A stretch of DNA of 64,000 nt from Marsupella aquatica (taxonomy: Eukaryota > Marchantiophyta). The translations under genes were made by a program, and so were the position numbers. The stretch is from the NCBI GenBank assembly GCA_973895155.1, contig OZ316891.1, positions 5,332,001-5,396,000 of the forward strand, in the 5' to 3' direction. The notes beneath the pieces are model-generated. The model worked only from the letters and a program-made list of their open reading frames with translations, did no database searches and was not told where the DNA came from. Each line of letters starts with the position of its first letter. The first letter of the stretch is position 1. This document shows positions 36,113-46,667 of this stretch, piece after piece.

Positions 36113-36126
36113 TTAACCATGGTTAA
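36113..36126. promoter_or_regulatory. Paired TTAACCATGGTTAA palindromes upstream of repeat gene A
   Basis: A perfect 14-bp palindrome at 36113-36126 with a near copy CTAACCATGGTTAA at about 36071-36084, 40 bp apart and about 500 bp upstream of the TATA box. Both are retained, with small changes, at about 58771-58822 in unit B. Candidate transcription-factor sites (TAACCA resembles MYB sites); function is inference. Confidence 0.35.
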
Positions 36127-36614
36127 AATCTTGGTTACTAGTCAACTGCGCCACTTCTACTCATTTTTCAATCTAAGAATGTAATTTTACGGACTGAGAC
36201 TGACTGGGACTAGATTTGGATCTTAGATCGACCTCCTCAAGCAATTTTTTAAGTTTTCCGCAAGTTGTATCGGGAGTTGGATGCATTAGGAAAAAAAATA
36301 GATTTCTCAAAATCAGAACTTCCCGGTCGGTCGTACACGGTGCTCCTAACTTATTAGTGGTTGCTATACTGGAGGTATTAAAGGGCTAATTTGTGTTTTA
36401 AATGCCACATGTCATTTTCTGAGTGCATTAGGATGAGATCGATCCACGCCTGCTCTACTGTAAACAAGAGAAGGCCTTGGTGATTGGCTACCAAGGTTTG
36501 TGCCATTTCTTGTGCCATTTCTTACTGAGTTCAAGGAAAGAAAGGCAACGGCCTCAACCCATACTTCACATCTGCAAAAGGAACAGACTGACGACTACTA
36601 ATGCTTGGCTCTCG

Positions 36615-36625
36615 TATATATAAGG
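36615..36625 (+). promoter_or_regulatory. TATA box of repeat-protein gene A
   Basis: TATATATAAGG at 36615-36625, followed by a pyrimidine-rich start region. It is conserved in unit B at about 59345-59353 (TATATAAGG). Transcription would start near 36650, giving a leader of about 510 nt before the ATG at 37163. Confidence 0.6.
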
Positions 36626-36687
36626 TGGCTGCATCGCCTCTCCTTCTCACAATCCTGCAGTCGATTTAACGCCCTTCGAGCTCGTTT

Positions 36688-36980
36688 GCTTTCATCTGGT
36701 CCGCATCTCCCGGCGGCTGCCCCACTTCTGCCGAATTGCTTTCATCTGCATTGCGTTGTGTCTGCGTTGTTCGTGAGTTCCTGGACTGCTTTCATCTGGT
36801 AGGCATCACCCGGCTGCTGCCCCACTTCTGGTGAATTGCTTTCATCTTCATTACGTTGTTTCTGGTTGTTCGTGAGTTCCTGGACTGGTTTCATCTGGTC
36901 GGCATCTCCCGGCTGCTGCCCCACTTCTGCCGAATTGCTTTCATCTGCATTACGTTGTTTGTGTGAGTTCCTGGACTGGA
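36688..36980 (+). repeat. Leader tandem repeat, ~100 bp x 3 (copy A)
   Basis: Three units start at 36688, 36788 and 36887 (GCTTTCATCTGGTCCGCATC ... GTTCCTGGACTG). They lie between the TATA box and the start codon, so they are transcribed as 5' leader. The same triplet, with different small deletions, is present in unit B at about 59410-59700. Frames crossing it are by-products of the repeat. Confidence 0.8.
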
Positions 36981-37162
36981 AAGTTAGTCTGCTGTAGTCA
37001 TCATTCTGTTGTAGCTCTCCTGTATATCTTCTCCGACTGATCTACAAGGACAGGACCAGGCTTACAAAGACCAAGAGAGACAGCGTGGTCTGTGCATCGG
37101 TCCGTTTCTATTCCAATTAAGTTTGCATTTTGGGTGCCGATAGAAGCTATACAGCTCGCGCA

Positions 37163-39340
37163 ATGGATACCAAGCATCTCAGTCATGTTCTGGATACTAA
37201 TGTGCACGAGAGTGATGGCGGTGACCAAGTTGCTTTCAATAAGGAGAAATGGCAGGCTGTCACCAACGTGAGGGAGGGAAAACAGCGAAAAACCAAATTG
37301 AAGTCTTCCGCACCAGACGCGGGTGTAGACGATGAGGAGACTGCTCGTCCAACTGGAGACGAGAATGCTGGAGAGGTAGATGGGTGTAAGGTAGATCCGT
37401 TACTCCAGAACAGGAAAGATCAGCCTATCGTGAATGAGGAGGTTGCTGCTTGCGACGAAGCTGCTCACCCAAGTGCAGACGAGAATGCTGGTACTGGTGT
37501 AGAGGTAGCCGAGGATGATTTGACTCCCAATTCTCTCGTCGTGCTCCAGAGCAACGCTGAAAACACGAAGGCGGAAGCGTCGGTGAATCAGGAGGTTGCT
37601 GCTGGTGACGAGGCTACTCGTCCAAGTGGAGACGAGAATGCTGGTGCAGGTGTAGAGGTAGCCGCGGATGAGAGTGCACTTCATTTGACTCCCAATTCTC
37701 TCGTCGTGCTCCAGAGCAACGCTGAAAACAGGAAGGCGGAAGCATCGGTGAATCAGGAGGTTGCTGCTGGTGACGAGGCTACTCGTCCAAGTGGAGACGA
37801 GAATGCTGGTGCGAGTGTAGACGTAGGGGAGGATAAGAGGGCAGTTACTTTGACTCCGAATTCTTGCGTAGTGCTCCAGAGGAACGCCGAAAACAGGATG
37901 ACTCAACCGGTAGTGAATCAGGAGGTTGGAGCTGGTGACGAGGCTGCTTATGCAAGGGCAGACGAGAATGCTGGTGCGGGTGGAGAGGTAGCGGAGGATA
38001 TGAGGACAACTTCTTTGACTCGCAGTTATTGCATAGTGCTCCAGAGCAACGCCGAAAACAGGAAAATGCAACCGATACTGAATCTGGAGATTGCTGCAGA
38101 CGGGAATGCTGGTGCCGATTCAAATAGATCAAATGCAAGAGAGGTAGATGGGTTTGAAGTAGTAGATGAGTTTGAGGTAAATAGGTCGCTGCAGAAGCCA
38201 AACACGGAGAAGGTGGTCACCAACGCGAAGAAGGGAGATGCAGCACCAGATACGGGTGTAGAGGCAATCGATGTCAAGCATGGCAATCATGTTATGGCTA
38301 CCCGGGTGGCTACCAATGATGTTAATGGGAGTGATGGTGGTGACCAAGATGCTGCTAGCAGTAAGGAGGGATGGCAGACAGTCACGAATGTGAAGAAGCA
38401 AAAGCAGCAAGAAGCAATCCTGAATTCTGCAGGTGTTGATAATAATTGGGGAATTAGTTTGACTACAAATACTTTTGTACTGCTCCAAAGCTATGCTCCA
38501 AACGAGGCTGCACACTCAAGTGGACACGAGAACACAGCGAACGTGGTCACCAACGCGAAGAAACGAAGACTGCGAAAAGCAAAACTGGCTCGGCGTGTAG
38601 AGGTAGCGGAGGAGAAGCGGGCAATTAGTTTGAGTCCGAATTCTTGCGTAGTGTCCCGAAGTAATGCTGAAAACAGGAAGACTCAACTTATGGTGACTCC
38701 GGACGTAGCTGATGGTGACGAGGCTGCTCATTCAAGTGCGGACGCAAATGCTGGAGAGGTAGACGGGTTTCAAGTGAATGGGAAGCCAAGCACGGAGAAG
38801 GTGATCACTAACGCGAAGAAACGAAGACAGCGAAAAACAAAAGTAAAGTCTGCCGCACCAGGTGCCGGTGTTGAGGTAACTCAGGATAAGAGGAAAATGG
38901 ATTTGAACTTCAGCCTGATCAAGCGGGCTTACTCTGGCCTCGTAAAGCTTTATTTTGACCTTACTAGGCCGGTTTCCAGGATGGTTGTTAGGGCGTTTGA
39001 ATTGCGGTTGAGAGAAGCGGAGCGAATGGTAGAGCTCAGAGCAAACCAGCACGAGTTGGACCGTGATCTGAAGGAGCTGCCTGCAGAGATTCCAGTTTTT
39101 TACCCCACTTTTTGTCCTTCCGAGGGACTGAGCGAAGCCCAAGTGAGTGCTTTACGACGACAGATTAAATGTGGAGGGAGTAATGACAGGGAAACGGAAC
39201 GACAGTGTCCAATATGTAACGACGAGTTTTTCCAGGGGCAGAGTACAGCCAGGCTCCCTGTTTATCAAGTGGTACACCTTGACTGTGTACCCCTTGGCTC
39301 ACAAAGCATGACCCATGTCCATAGTGTAGGGCAGAATTGA
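37163..39340 (+). CDS. Repeat-rich protein with degenerate C-terminal RING-H2 finger, copy A (725 aa)
   Basis: Start is the ATG at 37163; the frame is open further upstream without an ATG. The N-terminal ~560 residues are degenerate repeats alternating an acidic block (DEAAHPSADENAGAGVEV type), a TPNSCVVLQSNAEN block and a basic block (VTNAKKRRQRKTK type), suggesting a nuclear, mostly disordered protein. The last ~150 residues form a conserved helical region (FSLIKRAYSGLVKLYFDL) ending in a RING-like CPICNDEF ... VVHLDC. The RING is defective: the third and fourth ligands appear replaced (LPVYQVVH for LPCxHVxH). A one-base loss in the C run at 39290-39293 takes the frame off PWLTKHDPCP, which is readable in the next phase, followed by TAG 39322-39324 and Cys-Arg. 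Copy B shares these lesions. A truncated or neofunctionalised E3-ligase relative is the best guess. Confidence 0.65.
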   Translation: MDTKHLSHVLDTNVHESDGGDQVAFNKEKWQAVTNVREGKQRKTKLKSSAPDAGVDDEETARPTGDENAGEVDGCKVDPLLQNRKDQPIVNEEVAACDEAAHPSADENAGTGVEVAEDDLTPNSLVVLQSNAENTKAEASVNQEVAAGDEATRPSGDENAGAGVEVAADESALHLTPNSLVVLQSNAENRKAEASVNQEVAAGDEATRPSGDENAGASVDVGEDKRAVTLTPNSCVVLQRNAENRMTQPVVNQEVGAGDEAAYARADENAGAGGEVAEDMRTTSLTRSYCIVLQSNAENRKMQPILNLEIAADGNAGADSNRSNAREVDGFEVVDEFEVNRSLQKPNTEKVVTNAKKGDAAPDTGVEAIDVKHGNHVMATRVATNDVNGSDGGDQDAASSKEGWQTVTNVKKQKQQEAILNSAGVDNNWGISLTTNTFVLLQSYAPNEAAHSSGHENTANVVTNAKKRRLRKAKLARRVEVAEEKRAISLSPNSCVVSRSNAENRKTQLMVTPDVADGDEAAHSSADANAGEVDGFQVNGKPSTEKVITNAKKRRQRKTKVKSAAPGAGVEVTQDKRKMDLNFSLIKRAYSGLVKLYFDLTRPVSRMVVRAFELRLREAERMVELRANQHELDRDLKELPAEIPVFYPTFCPSEGLSEAQVSALRRQIKCGGSNDRETERQCPICNDEFFQGQSTARLPVYQVVHLDCVPLGSQSMTHVHSVGQN

Positions 39341-40129
39341 ATGACATAGTCATATATCTGAAACTAGAGGAGTAGTCTACAAACTGGCGTGTTACGTGAA
39401 ATGCTAGAGCTCCTTTAGTGTTGCCATGATGCCCAGCTTCTCAGAGTATCACTGTTTAAACAGGTTTAGGATTCTACTAGCTTGGGACCAGCGGATAGGG
39501 AAACTAGCTAGCCTGAACGGTTTTTTGGGTGCATGGTTTTCTTTAATTTTGATTAATTTGTCGTTGTGTTGTGTACGTTTGTGGTTGCGACCATGTGGTG
39601 AATCAGAATAATACCCATTGTCGTGGAGCCTTGTTCACTATTTCAGAGCTAACACAAATGTACTATTTCAAAGCTAACACAAATTAATGAATGCTTTAGA
39701 TTTTCAGAATGTTTTTCATTTAATTATTTTATGTATATGTAGTAATGAGATGCTTTGTGTTGCACTAGACTCCGGAGATGGTCACGACCCCGCGAATCTG
39801 CGTATGACAATATTATTAGACTTGGAATTCACTACGGACATAGATCAGATCTGTTAACACAATCCTTTAAGAAACAACGACTCAAAGTGTAGAGATCGAG
39901 CTGTTTGATGCCAGTTGTTTTGTTTCACATCAAAGAACACCAAACAAGAGCTAAAGCCTAGTTTCCAGACGTAGAATTCTTTGTCCAGTTCAAACGTTTT
40001 ACAAGAAACGAATGCATAGATAGTGCGAATGTTAGTTTTCTGAGAGATCGATCTCTTTATTATAGACTGTTCGCCTATAAATCTCATAGTAAGGACTGGT
40101 GTTAATTGAGACAACTAGTAATAGCGCTT
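39341..40129. other. 3' flank of repeat gene A
   Basis: Non-coding in unit A; collinear with 62837-63600 in unit B. It contains a short direct repeat ATTTCARAGCTAACACAAAT at about 39641 and 39663. The far end overlaps the decayed 3' part of the P4H fragment. Confidence 0.5.
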
Positions 40130-40668
40130 TTGCACAGAACTGTGGCGGGACCTCAACAATGTTGTGCTTGTGCTCAAATTAAAGTAATCAGTATGACTGC
40201 CATTATTCTGTCCATATGGTATTCTAAGAACTAATTTGCCTCTCCATTCTCAGGGGTAACGATGTTCACGCCACAATTTGATCTTCAACCGTACCCTCTT
40301 CGGTACATGTTTCGTCTTGGGCTTTGTGTGGATACATGCTCGAGCTAGTCCTGATTTCGCTCTCCATACTTTTTCCTGTTGGTTACCAAAGACTTAGTCA
40401 ATATGCCCCTTGCCAAGCTGATGAGGTGGCCGCACTCCTTGTCTGTGAAGAAGTCCTCATCCAGGAAAGCCCTAATTAACCTGGGCTGCCATGACAGGTT
40501 GGTGACTTTAGTTGGATCCACTGCCAACTCTTATGGGGGTCAGACGCGCGCCATGGCCTGTATTTCAGTTAGCATCCCCTCCAAATCTGCTGAAGCTCCC
40601 AGAATCATAAACGAGATCACACACAGAAGAACGAAAATAAATTTTCCCTGGAGCAAGTGGGCACCCAT
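40130..40668 (-). pseudogene. Prolyl 4-hydroxylase (P4H alpha-like) pseudogene, copy A
   Basis: Read on the minus strand from an ATG at 40668: a signal anchor (KFIFVLLCVISFMILGASA), then after in-frame stops near 40540 and 40529 the conserved DPTKVTNLSWQPR ... FFTDKECGHLISLARG at about 40503-40400, typical of plant P4H N-terminal exons. A decayed SHTDYF at about 40198-40181 matches the H-x-D iron-binding motif of the catalytic region. Plant P4Hs are about 290 aa; the central part is unreadable and the C-terminal His/Lys region is missing, so it is dead. The + strand frame across it is a shadow. A matching fragment lies in unit B. Confidence 0.6.
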
Positions 40669-43009
40669 GATTAATTACTTCATATATTTGGGAATTGGCC
40701 TCATTGCCACAAGCTCTCAGCGATTTGAAGAACCATGCAACCAGTCGTGATCACGACTGCGGATATCCTTTTGAAGGTGGGCTGAATCTCCATAAGAAAT
40801 GCAAACTTCCCTAAAATGAAATAAAAACAGCACGTATCTGTATACACAGTCTCCAAGGCTTCATCAGGGCCTCATCAGCAGAAGCGGCATCTCCAAGGCA
40901 ACAATCACATCTAGTGAACACCAAAACCGAGGGCTGCAGACGCGCGATAATTACATTTCATCATCTGCCGCGGATCTGGTCTTTCCTTTGCTTAAGCTTC
41001 CGAACGAATATGTGCACTTAATTGATGAAAAACGTGTGAAAAGAAGAATTAGTGGACCAGGGCTCAATGGTAACTTACAGCCGTTGTGCCCTTGGTTAGC
41101 ATGGTCTCATTTTGGTTCCTTGTGCACTTTAATTTTTGATGGAAAACGTAGTGACATCTCTAGCTAGCCCCATTTACACCACAAAAGTGAAACTCTTAAC
41201 CATCTACTCCAAGCACTAGCGTACCAAGTAGAGTTGGTGGAGCAATGCCCTTATGTACACTGGGCCTTCCATTTGTTTGGTTTCTCCGAAGAGTTCTTGC
41301 TCGATCCTCCTCTACATGTACTGGCTCCTACCTTTAGAAAACTGCAACAACAAAACTTAATTACAAGGCAAATAGCCGCACTACCCCCTTCCTCACATAT
41401 ATACAGTAGTACTCTCAGAGGGCAAAAGCCCGAGCTTCCCGCTTTGAATCCTACCCCCTATTCTAGCCCTCCAGTCCAAGCTCAAACACTGTGTTCAAGA
41501 ATAAGCAACACACTCACAAGGCAAAACTGTCACATGCCCTCTGACACGCAGGTAGGAAATCAAATTTATGCCATCGTATGTGTGACTTTTACCTAGCTTG
41601 ATGTTGGTATTCTTAAATCCTACTTACAAAAAGAACAACCCTAGAGAATTCGAATTTTCCTTTGGGAATAAGTGGGTTTTTGCAATTTCTCTTGTGTTCA
41701 GACAAGAATTGTTAGACTTACCTACTAACACTAAAACTGCCCATAAATCTTCAACCAGAGCATCTATTTGGGCTAAAAGATGGTGTCAATAAATTCCAAA
41801 TAGGTAATCCACATGGGTAATTGTGATGCATGAATCATTACCTAAACCATTAACTACAGTAAGCAACACAGGTTAGTGTTCCTCTTAAAACTCCCCAAAG
41901 AAGTACTACATAGCATTCTGGGAAATTTCCCTGCAGCAATATTGGGGTTGTTCTTTAAATCACAACTAGGAGAAACTCCTTATTTCAAAAGTGGGAATGT
42001 GTGTAATTTAACCACTTTACGTGTTCTCCTACTTCTTTGCTAAAATGATGGGAGAACCTAAACAAAATGGGAGTCAGTATGTCCTGCATGGGAAGTTGAC
42101 AGATCTGCCTTGTGACTAACTCCCAAACTTAACTGACTTCCACTTCAAGTAAACCCGGCCCCCATACATCTAATCGTGCCCCCAATCACGCATTCCATTA
42201 TTAATGTGATTTAAAGGCCTCAAAACTTTGAACTATGCCTTCAACAACAAGCAAGGCCTTGCATTCTTGAACCTTGCCTTACAAGACACAACCACCCCAA
42301 TTTCACCACCCAATCACCAGCTCACACCTTGCAAATATTATCACAGACAAATAATATTACCAATTGATAAAGTAATTCAGAAGGTAACCCCCTAGGAAAT
42401 CACCTAGTGTAAAACCCCTAAAACGTGTAAGAACAACTCTATAAAATTAAAAATAAAATTGAAAATAAAATTCAATTAAAAAAATCCCCCAATTTTTGAA
42501 GTTTTTCAGATTTTGTCTCATTCATAATTTTAGGGTCATGTATTTTATTTCAATGTGCCTTATCAAGGGGCATCCTTTGTATTATACATAGATTTTGATT
42601 AAGTTTTTTTTAATCTTAGAGAAAATTAAACTTATTTTGGCAGCCCTCTTAATTTTTAATCCCAGTGACTTTAATTTCTATCACTTGAACACAGGTTTTA
42701 AGTCTTCTCATTAGAGACAAAAATGATTCTAAATTAAAAAGTGAACACATGGTGTCTTAAGTTCCCTTAATGACCTTCTTCCCTGTGTTTATGGTTGTTA
42801 TTTAATTAAGTGTCATTAATAAGGCACACTGAATTAAGTGCACACATGGTAGTGCCTTTGTGTCATATCACCTGACTGTACTTTTCATTGGTCAATATGT
42901 GCTTTTCTTTGCATGTTCTATTCTAGTTCTATGTACTCTCTTATTTGATCCACTTACATATCAGTACAAGACAAAGTATCAAGCATGTTCCCGGCTGGAT
43001 AAGCATGCT
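40669..43009. other. Intergenic between duplication units, AT-rich
   Basis: A 120-codon + frame at 41234-41596 has no recognisable motif and poor coding character. From about 42360 the sequence is very AT-rich. No gene or element end was recognised, and it is not known whether unit B continues into an equivalent of this stretch beyond the window. Confidence 0.45.
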
Positions 43010-43257
43010 ATATCACGCATGCAAGGTGTATGTGACGGGAAGGCGAATGTATTGAATTAAGCGTAATATAAGTTGTGGCAATGAAAGCATTGCACATGGA
43101 ATATCATGAGTTGTGGCAATGAGAGCATTTCACTCTAGGGTGATAGCGGGATCTGATGTAATTAGGTAGGCAAGGAAATGAAAGAAGGGTATGGGGAAAG
43201 AGTGGATTGACAACAAAAGAATTTACCTTTCTGCAATCTTAGTGGAGCAGAGTTGTG

Positions 43258-43549
43258 CTCGGGGGTCTCACTATATGGGGACCTCCCCATCACCTGCGAC
43301 GTTTTTAGGCCTCGGACCCCCTAAAATGTAAGAAAAAAAATATTTTTTAACCCCTATAAAGTTGGAATATTCTTGGAATATTCTAAAAATTGGATTAAAA
43401 AGACCCTAATGTTCTTATAAGTCTCAAAATTGAATTTAAAAGACCCTTTTGTTCTTCAAAAATTCTTAAGTCTTCCCTTAGAACCAATAAAATGACCCTA
43501 TCCTTCGTCGCACGTGATATGTCATTTTTGTGGAAGTGAAACCCCCGAG
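43258..43549. mobile_element. 292-bp MITE (8-bp TSD, hAT-like)
   Basis: Terminal inverted repeats CTCGGGGGTCTCACT and its complement (one mismatch in 15 bp) at 43258 and 43549, flanked by the 8-bp direct repeat GAGTTGTG (43250-43257 and 43550-43557). The empty site is seen in unit A at about 34766-34773. It has no coding capacity. The 8-bp duplication suggests the hAT superfamily, though the ends are not the classical CAG-type. Confidence 0.85.
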
Positions 43550-43706
43550 GAGTTGTGAGGGGAGCTGGTTTAGCAGCTGGTGTGACATGATAAGTTTTAC
43601 TAGGATATGAAGGTGAGGAGGGTTATTTCCTCTCTGCCCCTCATCTTATCTCCCACAAGATTAAAAAATAAGAAGAAAATATTCATGAAAGTAAACCTTG
43701 GATGTA

Positions 43707-44717
43707 CCTAGGGGTTTGGTGTGAAGCCCCATCCATTTCCAAAGCTGGGATGGACTAACTCAGAACATCACAATCTGTTCAAATAATTTTTTTTATAGTT
43801 TGGACTCATATGTGACCTGTAAGTTGCGGCTCACTCAAACTACTCAAGGCATCCTTCATAAAGGTGAAGCCTATTTTCCAAAGTGGTAAGTTGGTGCTTG
43901 TGCGCAAGTACTAAGGGCGTCCTTCACAAAAGGGAAGCGTCTGTTGGCAGTTAGGTTAGAATACTTGACTATCTTTGCACTCATCTTTGATGGACCAAAT
44001 GATTTTAAAAAACTGAAACTTCGTGAGGCATTACACTGGACATCAAAGAACATGCTGGAAAATTTTGAGCTGCAGTAGAGATCCAAAAGTTGTTTAAATA
44101 ATACACATGTTTACCAAAACTAGCATTTCTCAGTTGTTGAGACATCTCTATTCTCAAAAGTGAAGTCAGTGCCCTTCTTAAGATAGCCTAACAATGGGGA
44201 TTTTGGGTGTAAAGTGAGGCTGCAGTGAGTATCACAATCCATGGGGATGGGCAAAACAAAGCCCCTCTATCCATCTGGGCTTAAATTTCATAAAATATGG
44301 AGGAAAACAAAGAAATTAACCAAAGAAAAAGAAAATTCCACTTTTCCATAGCAGAAAGCCAAAATCTCTCTCATATAAAAATGTATATCCTGGCATGTAC
44401 TGGCTACATCCCAAAAAATACTCTACGAACATGCATGTAGTACACCTAGTATCTTTACCTACTTAATATTGATTATCCCTTAGGCATCCCATTTGAGTAA
44501 ATCCAAGGGCATCGAAAACCCTAGACTACATCTGATGGTAGTGTATGATTCCCCTCCCTCTTAGTTCTAAGTTTGTAAAGAGTCCATGTGGAGATTTGGG
44601 TGGGATATATCACTTACCATATTCATTTTGGACCAAACAAGAAATATTTTTCATTTTGGTAGATCAAATCAAACCAAACAATAAAAAACTGGCAAGTTTG
44701 TGGAGGTGTTTTTTCAA
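43707..44717. other. ~1.0 kb present in unit B but not unit A
   Basis: Unit A joins CTTGGATGT directly to TGGCCAATT around 34955-34970, while unit B has about 1 kb between them. No terminal repeat or target duplication was found, so deletion from A or insertion in B are both possible. A minus-strand frame at 43871-44086 is not recognised. Confidence 0.5.
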
Positions 44718-44875
44718 TTTTGCCACACTTTGGCCAATTCAGCAAAACTGGCAGTTTGGTTAGCTCAAAGAAACACACATTCAAGTCCACATATTTTCAG
44801 TTTTGTATTGGAAATTGGGTTTCAATGCAACCTTGAATGCACCCAGATCAAGAATTTAAACTGAATAGTTCAAAT

Positions 44876-45220
44876 TGTTAGGATTTACTCTTAGGTCTAG
44901 AGTTACAACTGTACCATAGTTAAGGCTAACCTTAGTCGCAGACTTGGTTAGGTTAGTCATGCTGTGCACACTCTATAACCAAGCGGTGTTTGCTTGGAGA
45001 GGAGGAACTCACGCTTATTGTTACGGAGCTAGTTGAGAGATAGGGAGAGCTTGCGCTATGGATGCTTGGTATGGCCGGTCGGCCTAGAGTGCAGTAAAGC
45101 TCGTGTGTGTTCCCGTGGACGTAGCCTCATGAAGAGGTGAACCATGTATCTCTCTGTGTCGACTATTGTGCGTTGGATGGTTCATGGGCTTGTCATTGCA
45201 ATTGTCGTCTATGCTCAACA
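44876..45220 (+). repeat. 5' LTR of copia element
   Basis: 345 bp, TG...CA ends; the first ~120 bp are identical to the 3' LTR. Followed two bases later by the initiator-Met primer-binding site. Confidence 0.95.
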
Positions 45221-45234
45221 ATTGGTATCAGAGC

Positions 45235-46667
45235 ATGCCTGGGAGGTGACGAGGTTTTTTCATGACGGTTTTCCAGCGTTCATTGTCGGTGTTGCATTTG
45301 GAGTTTCGTCGCATGAAACTCGAATGTGTGTGGATGAGTGGATAGATTAGTGAGAGGGCTTTCTATCGGTGTATAAAACTCACTGGTTGGTATCTGTGGT
45401 GTGGAGGAATCGGAGTTTGCATCGATCTGGAGTTTTTTTGTGTTTGACGGTATTTTTTTGGGGAGACCAGAGTTTGTGTTATTCAATGGTGTGAGTTGTG
45501 CGGTGCGGGAGACGCCACATGTTGTAGCTCGAGTTGAAGATTGAAGCAACCTGATCATTTTGGTAGCTGAGTTGCTGCCGAGTACTTACCAAGTGTGTCG
45601 TGACGAGTGAAAGAGGAGTTCAGGTTTTTTTCACAGGCTATGGAGTCTGTTCACATCTGAACTGGGTTTTCTCGTCGCCGCGACCAACTCGGAGGAAGAA
45701 ATGCAAAGTGCTACGACTCAATGTTTTGATCGCAACTAGGCAATCATTTTGAGTCCGGGATTGGCACTTGACATGGAGTGAAGGCGACGTGATGGAAAGT
45801 TTTTTCTCTGTAGGAGCTGCAGACTGTGCCGGTGCAATTTGACAACTTTTTCCGTCAATGGCATTCACTTTTCTTGTGTAAAGCGACAACGGCGATTAGG
45901 TTTGTAAAAATGACCTCTTTTGGTGATTAATTTGGCATTTTTATTGGGTTACTATAGGGTGAATTTTTTCATGTGTATTTTTTGTGTGAATTTTTTTTTC
46001 CGCTCGCCCTTTGTTTGTCCTCCCGGCCGGCCCCTCCTTCCGGCTGTCATAAGGCTTGTACTCTCGAGGGTACTCGCGTACCCCCGACACGGCCCTGCCC
46101 CGACCTTGTACACCCAGCCTCCCTCCATATGCACCTGTATTTGGTTAAAGGGGCCTTTAGACCCCCTTTAGGGCCAATTTATTAATTCCTTTTCCGGCTC
46201 CTTATTGGTTATCCCTTGTGTCGGGACCTGCCGCCCCCGACTTTAACCGGCTGGATAGGGGAACGGCCCCCTGTGAGACCTGTCGGACTGTGTGGGAATA
46301 ATCCCAAAAAACAAAGAGCTGTTTTTTGGCCGTCCGACAAAGATTCCGCGCGCCAAACGGTAACTTTTTTGGTTCTTTTTCGGCAAGGTCGTAGCCATTG
46401 AAGTTAGCAACCCTACGCCCTGATCAAATTGCAATTCTGACGACGGGTTGTCCTTGGCATTTCGGTTATTCCTTGAGGTGGTCAAAACGGGGGAGTTTCC
46501 CAAGGTTTTACCCACCCCGACCAAAATTTGAATAACTTTTCCGTCGAATTTTAATTTTAATTTTGGTTTTCAGTATTGGACTCCTAGCTTTGTGGGCTAT
46601 GCGGCGGTGTTGAGTTTCGAGTTTTTTGAGAAGTTGTGAAAAACGACATTTTTTGTGATTTTCTCAT
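45235..46667 (+). other. Long untranslated leader of copia element
   Basis: About 1.4 kb between primer-binding site and the gag ATG, which is long for a copia element. The part from 46000 to 46500 is C- and G-rich and may be a captured or inserted sequence. Short frames in it are not recognised. Confidence 0.5.

Larger units (their letters stand above)
34505..40560. repeat. Segmental duplication unit A (~6.1 kb)
   Basis: Collinear with unit B at about 43010-64000 in the same orientation. Matching landmarks: CATGCAAGGTGTACGTGACG (34523 vs 43018); GGAGCTGGTTTAGCAGCTGG (34782 vs 43561); the Harbinger target region (35770-35860 vs the flanks of the Harbinger element); palindromes at 36.1 vs 58.8 kb; TATA boxes; the repeat-protein genes; and P4H fragments. 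Unit A lacks all the transposon insertions seen in unit B and therefore keeps the pre-insertion sites. Similarity may extend past 40560, but unit B leaves the window there. Confidence 0.9.

Noticed and set aside
36605-36802. Possible small ORF in the leader of repeat gene A (and 59188-59762 in B)
   Set aside because: It crosses the TATA box or the leader repeat and changes phase between the two units; not conserved as protein.
37400-38515. Long minus-strand frames opposite repeat gene A (and the equivalents opposite gene B)
   Set aside because: Antisense shadows of the codon-biased repeat; no start context, no known domain, and the + strand frame explains them.
41234-41596. 120-codon + strand frame between the duplication units
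   Set aside because: No recognisable motif, poor coding character and no neighbouring exon signals.
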